NCBI GenBank assembly: GCA_022866885.1
Contig: JALHWS010000071.1
Location: 1-15,712 of the forward strand
Length of the DNA stretch: 15,712 nucleotides
Direction of reading: 5' to 3'
Source: Candidatus Microgenomates bacterium
GTDB taxonomy: Bacteria > Patescibacteriota > Microgenomatia > 2-02-FULL-39-11
Made by a program: the position numbers and the translations under genes. Positions 1 to 6,146 of this stretch are shown piece by piece. How positions within the stretch are numbered: the stretch's first letter is position 1; every line of letters starts with the position of its first letter. The notes beneath the pieces were generated by a model. The model ran no database searches and was not told the DNA's origin. It saw only the letters and a program-made list of their open reading frames with translations.

Positions 1-1
1 C

Positions 2-1195
2 AACTACCAGGAGATTTTTTCCCTGATGGATGAAGTGGCGCACCAGCGGCTGGGACCGGTACTGACGACCTATTTCGTCGCCGCCGGTTTTAAGGAAGGA
101 TTTAACAGTAATGAACTTTATTATCTGACCAAATCCATGGCCGAAACCGGCAGTAAATTGCATTTCAAAGGCATTGTCGCCGATAAACATTCCACTGGTG
201 GATTGGCCGGAACGAGAACCACTATGATTCTGGTACCGATTGTGGCTGCCGCCGGTTTCCAAATTCCCAAAAATTCTTCCCGGGCAATCACCACTCCGGC
301 CGGCACAGCCGACACCATGGAAGTTTTGGCCCCAGTCACTTTTACCCCGGCTAAAATCCAGCAGATGGTTGAAAAAGTCGGCGGCTGCATCGTCTGGGGC
401 GGTCATTTGGGACTGGCTCCGGCCGATGACGTCATCATCCAAGTTGAAGAACCGCTTGCTTTTGAGTCTTTTGACAAAGTGATTGTTTCCATTATGGCTA
501 AAAAAATTGCTTCCGGAGCTACCCACCTGGTTTTGGACCTGCCGGTGGGAACAACTCTTAAGATCAAACATTTCAAAGATGCCGAAATCATCGCCGAAAA
601 ATTCAAGTTTTTAGCCAAAAAATTCAAGGTGAAAGTAACCGTGGACATCAACCAGACTCTTGAACCGGCCGGACACGGCGTCGGACCGGCACTGGAAGCG
701 CAGGATGTTTTGAAAGTTTTACAGCAGCGGCCGGATAGGCCGTTCGTTCTCGAAGCCAAAGCCTTGAGACTGACCGGAAAACTGCTTGATTTGTGTTTGG
801 CAGACAGTAAGAAAAAAAATAAGGAAAGCGGTGAAGAACTGGCCCGTCAGATTTTAGCCGACGGTCGGGCATGGAAAAAGATGAGAGAAATCATCAAAAT
901 CCAGGGCGGCAATCATAATGTCGGGGTTGATGATATCAAAATCGGCGCCTTCCATCAGGAAATTCCCTCGCCGCGAAAAGGGACGATCACCGCTTTCAAC
1001 AATTTCGATTTGACGATTGTGGCTAAAATCCTCGGCTGTCCGACAGATAAAACCGCCGGCATTTACCTTGAGCGCCGGATTGATGAGCATGTGGACAAAA
1101 ATGATATACTGTGTATACTATACTCGTCTGACAAATGGCGGCTCAAAGAAGCCATTGAGACACTGCCGAATGCGCCGATTTATAAAATAGAATAA
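2..1195 (+). CDS. deoA: AMP phosphorylase / thymidine phosphorylase family, 5' end outside the window
   Basis: Nucleoside/nucleotide phosphorylase of the glycosyltransferase family 3 fold; it should convert AMP plus phosphate to adenine and ribose 1,5-bisphosphate in the cytoplasm. The frame is open from base 2 with no start, so the N-terminus lies upstream. The ATG at 26 is internal: archaeal AMP phosphorylases are about 500 residues and about 397 are seen here. Counting from that Met, a phosphate-binding DKHSTGG motif is at 53-59, followed by the family stretch SSRAITTPAGTADTMEVLAP at 84-103, WGGHLGLAPADD near 124-135, and a C-terminal barrel-sandwich domain from about 310. The long conserved stretches match the archaeal AMP-phosphorylase subgroup better than bacterial DeoA/PdP. 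In archaea and CPR bacteria this enzyme works with ribose-1,5-bisphosphate isomerase and form III RuBisCO; neither partner is in this window. The next gene starts 4 bases after the stop. Thymidine phosphorylase activity remains a less likely alternative. Confidence 0.85.
   Translation, partial: NYQEIFSLMDEVAHQRLGPVLTTYFVAAGFKEGFNSNELYYLTKSMAETGSKLHFKGIVADKHSTGGLAGTRTTMILVPIVAAAGFQIPKNSSRAITTPAGTADTMEVLAPVTFTPAKIQQMVEKVGGCIVWGGHLGLAPADDVIIQVEEPLAFESFDKVIVSIMAKKIASGATHLVLDLPVGTTLKIKHFKDAEIIAEKFKFLAKKFKVKVTVDINQTLEPAGHGVGPALEAQDVLKVLQQRPDRPFVLEAKALRLTGKLLDLCLADSKKKNKESGEELARQILADGRAWKKMREIIKIQGGNHNVGVDDIKIGAFHQEIPSPRKGTITAFNNFDLTIVAKILGCPTDKTAGIYLERRIDEHVDKNDILCILYSSDKWRLKEAIETLPNAPIYKIE
1092..1124 (+). 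promoter_or_regulatory. Candidate internal promoter with three TATACT boxes
   Basis: TGGACA at 1092-1097 and TATACT at 1114-1119 are 16 bases apart, each one mismatch from the sigma70 consensus. Further TATACT copies lie at 1105-1110 and 1119-1124. All sit inside the 3' end of the AMP phosphorylase gene, where they create ATA and CTA codons. They could start a transcript for the zinc-ribbon protein and mltG about 75 bases downstream. Chance in coding sequence is possible. Confidence 0.3.
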
Positions 1196-1199
1196 GCAT

Positions 1200-1400
1200 A
1201 TGTTTAAAAATATCATTGCTCCGGTCCAGGCTTGGCTTATCTCTCAAGGCCGATGTGCCGGTTGCGGCCAACCGCTCGCCGGCGGAGAAAAGAAAAAAAT
1301 TTCCGCCAATGAGGAAGAAGTTACCTGTAAAAAATGCCAACGGGTCTTTATTTTCAACAAACAAACCAAACATTACCAGCGGGCATCTTTGGTAAAATAG
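1200..1400 (+). CDS. Small zinc-ribbon protein, function unknown
   Basis: A 66-residue protein with two CxxC knuckles, C19-A-G-C22 and C43-K-K-C46, separated by a charged 20-residue loop. This is the layout of a zinc ribbon binding one Zn. There is no signal peptide or membrane segment, and both termini are basic, so a cytoplasmic nucleic-acid- or protein-binding role is possible. It starts 4 bases after the AMP phosphorylase stop and ends 3 bases before mltG, so it is probably co-transcribed with both. No clear Shine-Dalgarno precedes the ATG. I do not recognise a named family and the function cannot be stated; coding status is supported by the paired Cys motifs and the tight gene spacing. 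Confidence 0.75.
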   Translation: MFKNIIAPVQAWLISQGRCAGCGQPLAGGEKKKISANEEEVTCKKCQRVFIFNKQTKHYQRASLVK

Positions 1401-1403
1401 TTC

Positions 1404-2369
1404 ATGAAAAAAAGACTCAATATTTTTTTAGGAGTCATTCTAACCGGAATGCTTTTGATTTTCCTCTGGTGGAAACAGGCTCTCCAACCGGTCAATCCCA
1501 ACGATAATAAGCAAATTACCTTCACCGTTTCTCGAGGCGTTGATGCCCGGACAATTGCCGATAATCTGCGCAAAACCGGGCTTATCCGCTCACCGGTGGC
1601 TTTCTTCCTTCTTGCCCGTTTCGGTAATCTCGGCGCCAACCTCCAATCCGGTAATTTCCGGCTCAATCCCTCAATGAACCTTCACGAAATTGCCCAAACC
1701 CTTACTCACGGCACCCAGGACGTCTGGATTACTATTCCCGAAGGCTGGCGCCGGGAGGAAATTTCTCTCAAAATAGCCAAAGAGTTGTCCATTCCCGAAA
1801 ATGAATTCCTGAAACTGGCCAAAGAAGGCTATCTTTTCCCCGATACTTATCTTATCCCTCAAGAAGCATCTGCCACTGCCATTATTGATATTTTCAACAA
1901 AAATTTCCAAAAAAAAGTGACGGCGGAAATTATTGCAAAAGCGAATCGGAAGAATTTAAATTCCGATGATTTAAGTATTGTCGCCTCCTTGGTGGAACGC
2001 GAAGCTCGCCTGACCGAAGACCGGCCGCTGGTTGCCAGCGTCATCTTAAACCGTTTGAAAATCGGGATGAAACTGGATATTGACGCAACCATCCAGTATG
2101 CCCTCGGTTATCAGCCGGATCAAAAATCATGGTGGAAAAAAGATTTGACGGCCGAGGATATGGCAATTGATTCCCCCTACAATACTTATACGAATCCGGG
2201 TTTGCCGCCCACCCCCATTGCCAATTCTGGACTGGCGGCGATCAATGCGGTCGTTGAAGCTCCAGAAACCGATTACCTTTATTACGTGGCTGATAAAAAC
2301 GGCAAATCCCATTTTGCCAAAGACGTTGAGGAACACAACGCCAACATCAGCAAATATCTCAATCGATAA
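1404..2369 (+). CDS. mltG: Endolytic murein transglycosylase MltG
   Basis: YceG-like lytic transglycosylase that cleaves nascent peptidoglycan strands at the outer face of the membrane and is thought to set glycan chain length. It has a short basic N-terminus, one membrane anchor at about residues 5-23, a LysM-like region at about 37-105 (TVSRGVDARTIADNLRKTGL), and the catalytic YceG domain to the end. The motif ASLVEREA at 194-201 carries Glu198, which aligns with the catalytic Glu218 of E. coli MltG. Other family hallmarks are LFPDTY (144-149), DSPYNTYTNPGLPPTPIANSG (256-276) and the C-terminal H303-F...EEHN. At 321 residues it is close to usual family length. It starts 3 bases after the zinc-ribbon stop with no obvious Shine-Dalgarno. 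Together with murJ further along, it indicates that this cell handles its own peptidoglycan. Confidence 0.95.
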   Translation: MKKRLNIFLGVILTGMLLIFLWWKQALQPVNPNDNKQITFTVSRGVDARTIADNLRKTGLIRSPVAFFLLARFGNLGANLQSGNFRLNPSMNLHEIAQTLTHGTQDVWITIPEGWRREEISLKIAKELSIPENEFLKLAKEGYLFPDTYLIPQEASATAIIDIFNKNFQKKVTAEIIAKANRKNLNSDDLSIVASLVEREARLTEDRPLVASVILNRLKIGMKLDIDATIQYALGYQPDQKSWWKKDLTAEDMAIDSPYNTYTNPGLPPTPIANSGLAAINAVVEAPETDYLYYVADKNGKSHFAKDVEEHNANISKYLNR

Positions 2370-2381
2370 ACACTTATCGGT
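2362..2381 (+). terminator. Weak dyad at the mltG stop
   Basis: Eight-base arms (2362-2369 and 2374-2381, one G-T wobble) enclose a four-base loop, and the left arm includes the mltG stop codon. A short T-rich stretch (aatttt) follows about five bases later. The stem is AT-rich and marginal, so it is at most a weak terminator or a processing site before the AT-rich gene that starts at 2391. Confidence 0.25.
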
Positions 2382-2390
2382 AACAATTTT

Positions 2391-4364
2391 ATGCATTATT
2401 TCCTTAAGATAAAGCTCAACCACACCATCAATATTATCTTATTAACGGTTCTTGTTTTGTCTTCATTTCCAAATCATGTTTTTGCGGATGGAATGGTTAT
2501 TCATAGACCGGATCCTTATTCCAATCGGTGGGATTATTCTTCTGAAAATAATCAACAGGCCTTCATTAATTATGAGAATGGTATCGAGAAATTAATTATC
2601 AGCATTGACGTCGATAAACCAAAAACCTCTGAAATGCTCTGGTTGTTTCCTATCCCTTCAAATCCGGAAAAAGTGGTAGTTGATATTATCAAGAACTTGC
2701 CAAAATTTTCAGGAGAAGAAATTTCAGGTAAAGCCAAAACGCAACTTTCAGGTATCCGAAATTTTCTACTATCCACGCAGATCTATACATTGCCATATGT
2801 CATGCTCTATGGACGATCTGGAGGATATGGTACTAAGTTAAGCATGAATATGCCGGTTGCTGGCGGTTTTGGTTCTATACAAGAGTCAGCAGAACAAGAT
2901 GTGGTCGTGTATGACCATGTGGAAAAAGAGGGAATGATTACAGAGATTATTACGGCAAAAACCTCAAGGGGCTTGTATGATTATTTCAAAAGTAAAGACT
3001 TAGATATTGATAAAGGAACTATACCAGTACTGGATCAATATATTGGTAAAGATTTCTCTTTTGTTGCCTCGTGGATAAAACCAATAATACCTTCCGAGCA
3101 AGAAATAGAAAATAAAATACCAGAGTTATTTAATTACCCGATCCGATTCCCGAAATTTGGAACCATACTTTCGAAGTTAAATTCTGATTTTCCGGATTTT
3201 GAGGAGATAAGTAATAATAATTCGACAATGAGTTCCAAGTTAATAAATAAAAAACGTCTTGAGTATTTGCAAAATAATTCAATCGCAAAAAAAGGGCTTG
3301 TAAATATAATACAACTTAACCCTGAATTAATTACTCCTATGAAAGAAGAGTTCCCCATAGAAGTGACTATTCCTCCTTCCCGAATGTTTAATATACCAGA
3401 AGACAATAGAACTGCTGATTCCCAACAGAACCAAAGAGGAATATTTGTCACCTTTCCAAGTTCTAAAATATTTTATCCTCTTATTCCAACCAGTGTATAT
3501 GGAACTAAGACGATACCCATGACTATAAGAAATATCGGTCATGTTTCACCGGAGATATATGCTGATATAAAAAACCACACAAACGTAAAATACTATTTGG
3601 GCTATAATCAGGATTTGGGCGAAGGATTAGATAAATTTTACAAAGGGAAAGGACTTGAGCTTAAGTACACAAAAATCGATCTTCTTGCTCCTTCTAAACT
3701 GCTGACACAGGACTTATGGATAAATCAACACGCTCCGCTTAAACTCTATTATTCTTCCTTTATCGGTAATCACCCCAATTTCATAAAAATTATACTTTTA
3801 ATATTGGCTTCTTCCCTATCTGGAGTAATCGTTTCTGTGGTGCTCTTCCCAGACTCACGAAGCTTAAGAAAGTTACCTAGATACTTTGCCCTGGGATTAT
3901 TTAACGCTCTTTCGCTAATTGGTCTGATGATTGCCATAGTATTTTACAATACAAAACAGATTATTCCTTATGAGCAAATAATGCAATTGAAACAAAAAGG
4001 TTATTTTGAAAGAAGACGGATGGCTTTAATATTATTTATTATATGTTCACCATTTGCCATACTCTCGCTTTATCCTATATCAGTGGCACTCGCTACATAT
4101 TTTTATGGACTTTATTTCCGTTATTACCCGTCACAGCTATTTTTCGTTATACTAATAATATTTCTGTTATTGATATTTGCTTTTCACCTTAAAAAAATTA
4201 AGCCGGAAGATAAATATTTGTTCGACCAGTTAAACACGCAGAAAATTTCTTCGTGGACATTTCAACCAAAAGATTCAAGAAAGTTAGCTTTTATACCTCT
4301 CTATTCACTAACCTTCATAGTTATATCGCTGCTTCTGATAAAAATAATTGAAAATACTGTTTAA
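2391..4364 (+). CDS. DUF2330-like exported protein with C-terminal membrane domain
   Basis: A 657-residue protein of unknown function. Residues 11-32 form a signal peptide with a likely cut after VFA (32). The mature N-terminus (ADGMVIHRP, then AFINYENGIEKLIISIDVD and LWLFPIPSNPEKV near 85-97) resembles DUF2330 proteins, which share an export signal, an 'engine of the family' FPIP/LPVP motif and an extracellular beta-rich region. A second conserved-looking patch, PSSKIFYPLIPTSVYG, lies near 356-371. Five hydrophobic segments follow at about 464-487, 497-518, 545-571, 583-602 and 632-653. Topology is therefore a large outside domain anchored by a helical bundle. The gene is visibly AT-richer than its neighbours (GC 35/120 in 3181-3300 against 65/120 in 1981-2100), with many ATA and TTA codons, suggesting separate ancestry or transfer. 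It converges on the next gene with only 9 bases between stops. Family call is from memory of motifs. Confidence 0.6.
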   Translation: MHYFLKIKLNHTINIILLTVLVLSSFPNHVFADGMVIHRPDPYSNRWDYSSENNQQAFINYENGIEKLIISIDVDKPKTSEMLWLFPIPSNPEKVVVDIIKNLPKFSGEEISGKAKTQLSGIRNFLLSTQIYTLPYVMLYGRSGGYGTKLSMNMPVAGGFGSIQESAEQDVVVYDHVEKEGMITEIITAKTSRGLYDYFKSKDLDIDKGTIPVLDQYIGKDFSFVASWIKPIIPSEQEIENKIPELFNYPIRFPKFGTILSKLNSDFPDFEEISNNNSTMSSKLINKKRLEYLQNNSIAKKGLVNIIQLNPELITPMKEEFPIEVTIPPSRMFNIPEDNRTADSQQNQRGIFVTFPSSKIFYPLIPTSVYGTKTIPMTIRNIGHVSPEIYADIKNHTNVKYYLGYNQDLGEGLDKFYKGKGLELKYTKIDLLAPSKLLTQDLWINQHAPLKLYYSSFIGNHPNFIKIILLILASSLSGVIVSVVLFPDSRSLRKLPRYFALGLFNALSLIGLMIAIVFYNTKQIIPYEQIMQLKQKGYFERRRMALILFIICSPFAILSLYPISVALATYFYGLYFRYYPSQLFFVILIIFLLLIFAFHLKKIKPEDKYLFDQLNTQKISSWTFQPKDSRKLAFIPLYSLTFIVISLLLIKIIENTV

Positions 4365-4373
4365 GTAAGTATC

Positions 4374-5204
4374 TTAATCGGTGATGCAGAAGAAACTGCC
4401 CACAGAAGTTAATTCCTCAAGCGATAAATCATCTTTTATAAAAGCTGAGGCGCTGCCGCCGTCGAGGTTAACTGCTGTTTGCAAATTTATCTTGGCTTTC
4501 TTTTGAAATTCCATCAGTACCTTTGGTAAATCCGTCAAAGTCGGCCCCTGAAAATTTTCTTCTTTGTCATAAACGGCTGATAAATAAATTTCCCGTTTTG
4601 TACCGATTGCCAAAATAATCCTTCTGGCCGGCTCATCACTGCGGATGGCTAATTTCCGTGGCTGTCTATTATTTATCAATAACGGTCCAAGCTGGATGGC
4701 ATATTTTATTCTTCCGTTTGGCAAAGATTCACTGATATCATATTGGTAATCCTCCGTCAGGTAAAAAATTTCCGGGATCAGGTTATTGACTACTTTTTCT
4801 CTGATGACTTTTCCACCGGTGATAAACAATCCTAAAGGCTGATTATCTTTGGTATAAAATCCGGCGCTGGTCAGAAATTTGCATTTATGTTCACTGTAAA
4901 AATTCCTGGCGGTCTCTTTCTCCGTAAAATTTGCCGTAAGAGAGATTTTATCTATCTCTTCCACTTTTATCCAGGAAACTTGATATGAGTTTTCACCGAG
5001 AATTATTTCGGTCGTGTTTTTTGGATCTCCCGATATTATTGGGATTGCATCTTGTTGCGCAGTACTACTGACCCTTAAAGGTTGCCAACGGAAAAAGAAA
5101 ATTAATATTGGCACCAACAAGATAGTTATAACGGTAATTATTTTTTTCACTGAATTAAAACCAGCCGTGTTTTTTATGGGACGAATTTTCTTTTTCAAAT
5201 TCAT
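4374..5204 (-). CDS. Membrane-anchored phosphodiester glycosidase (NAGPA/DUF2233) family
   Basis: A 276-residue protein related to the catalytic domain of N-acetylglucosamine-1-phosphodiester alpha-N-acetylglucosaminidase; bacterial members are linked to extracellular glycan or exopolysaccharide processing. It has a basic N-terminus, a membrane anchor at about 19-39, then family motifs: SAGFYTKDNQPLGLFITGGKVI (about 113-134, equivalent to the usual NGGFF...G...G), RRIILAIG (about 194-201), and AVNLDGGSASAFI near 243-255, the hallmark acidic motif. Substrate cannot be read. The ATG at 5204 overlaps the end of dnaJ by 50 bases. A GTG at 5150 (Val19) would start 4 bases after the dnaJ stop and give 258 residues with the membrane anchor at its very N-terminus. 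Neither has a strong Shine-Dalgarno (AGAAAGAA precedes the ATG). It is the last gene of the heat-shock operon by position, so it may share heat-shock transcription. Confidence 0.8.
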   Translation of the reverse strand: MNLKKKIRPIKNTAGFNSVKKIITVITILLVPILIFFFRWQPLRVSSTAQQDAIPIISGDPKNTTEIILGENSYQVSWIKVEEIDKISLTANFTEKETARNFYSEHKCKFLTSAGFYTKDNQPLGLFITGGKVIREKVVNNLIPEIFYLTEDYQYDISESLPNGRIKYAIQLGPLLINNRQPRKLAIRSDEPARRIILAIGTKREIYLSAVYDKEENFQGPTLTDLPKVLMEFQKKAKINLQTAVNLDGGSASAFIKDDLSLEELTSVGSFFCITD

Positions 5205-6060
5205 TTAACAATTCTTTCTGTCTGCCGGTAAGTTTGATGGGAACAGTCACTTTCACCCTGATATATTGGTCGCCGCGGCCGTGACTTCGCAGATGCGGGA
5301 CGCCTTTACCGCGCAGTCTTATCAGGCTGCCCGGCTGTGTCCCCGGCTGGATTTTTAAGTTTAAGGGTCCGTCAATGGTGGGCACGGAAACGACATCTCC
5401 CAAAACTGCCTGGGGGAAACTGATTTCCACATCCGTAATCAGATCATAGTCTTCCCGCTTGAAACGGGGATCCGGACGGACTTCAACCACAATATCGTAA
5501 TCCTGGAAACGGATTCGGGTGCCGTTATCTACTCCGGCCGGGATTTTAATATTTTGTTTTTTACCGCCGATCTCCACTGTTTTTTCTATCCCCTGCACCG
5601 CCTCCATGAAATCCAAGGGTAACTGGTAAACGGAGCGTCTTTGAGCCCGACGGCCAAAAGGCGAGCCGCCGCCGAAAAATTGGGCGAAAATCTCAAACGG
5701 GTCGGAAAATCCTCCGAAATCAACCCCTTCAAATCCTGCGCCGCCCCCACTACCACCGTAGTTCGTGTATGAATACGTAAAAGGTCCGTATTGTCCGGAC
5801 TGTTGGCCATAAGGAGCCCCTCCGCTAAAGCCTCCTCCGGGCTGGAAAGCCGATTCGCCGTATTGATCGTAGGCTTCTTTTTTCTTCGGATCGGACAGAA
5901 CTTCGTAAGCTTTGTTGATTTCTTTGAATTTCTCGTTTGCCTCTGCGCTTTTATTTCTGTCCGGATGCCACTGAAGGGCTAACTTCCTGTAAGCGCGTTT
6001 TATCTCCGCCTCAGAAGCATTTTTTGAAACTCCTAAAACTCCATAAAAATCTTTAGCCAT
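5155..6060 (-). CDS. dnaJ: J-domain co-chaperone, zinc-finger-free DnaJ/CbpA type
   Basis: Hsp40 co-chaperone that stimulates DnaK ATP hydrolysis and delivers unfolded substrates. The J-domain spans about 3-68, with HPD at 32-34. A Gly/Phe/Tyr-rich linker runs about 73-135. Two beta-sandwich substrate-binding domains follow (LPLDFMEAVQGIEKTVEI, RVKVTVPIKLT and the G-GVPH-RSHGRGD signature near 255-268). There is no cysteine anywhere in the 301 residues, so the CxxCxGxG zinc fingers of class A DnaJ are absent; this is a class B protein like CbpA. It lies 86 bases after dnaK in the same operon, the space being filled by a hairpin. The start ATG follows an A-rich run with only a weak ribosome site. 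The symbol reflects operon position; a CbpA-type name would be equally fair. Confidence 0.93.
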   Translation of the reverse strand: MAKDFYGVLGVSKNASEAEIKRAYRKLALQWHPDRNKSAEANEKFKEINKAYEVLSDPKKKEAYDQYGESAFQPGGGFSGGAPYGQQSGQYGPFTYSYTNYGGSGGGAGFEGVDFGGFSDPFEIFAQFFGGGSPFGRRAQRRSVYQLPLDFMEAVQGIEKTVEIGGKKQNIKIPAGVDNGTRIRFQDYDIVVEVRPDPRFKREDYDLITDVEISFPQAVLGDVVSVPTIDGPLNLKIQPGTQPGSLIRLRGKGVPHLRSHGRGDQYIRVKVTVPIKLTGRQKELLNEFEKENSSHKKHGWF

Positions 6061-6082
6061 ATTCTTTTTTAATTAAAATAAA

Positions 6083-6144
6083 AATGATCGCGAGCGGGAT
6101 AAAATTTTCTGCAATCAAGAAAATTTTGTCCGCGAGCAATCATT
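6083..6144 (-). terminator. Long hairpin between dnaK and dnaJ, terminator- or attenuator-like
   Basis: Two bases after the dnaK stop a long dyad begins. The outer arms are AATGAT/ATCATT (6083-6088 and 6139-6144). A G+C-rich imperfect middle follows (pairing gcgg with ccgc). The inner perfect 10-bp stem AAAATTTTCT/AGAAAATTTT (6101-6110 and 6118-6127) closes a 7-base loop. Reading on the minus strand, the hairpin is followed by TTTATTTTAATT, a T-rich tract. It could end part of the dnaK transcripts and so lower dnaJ, or protect the dnaK 3' end after processing. Confidence 0.55.
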
Positions 6145-6146
6145 CG

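Noticed and set aside
403..872. Minus-strand open frames inside the AMP phosphorylase gene
   Set aside because: The plus-strand frame is conserved throughout; the reverse frames carry no motif.
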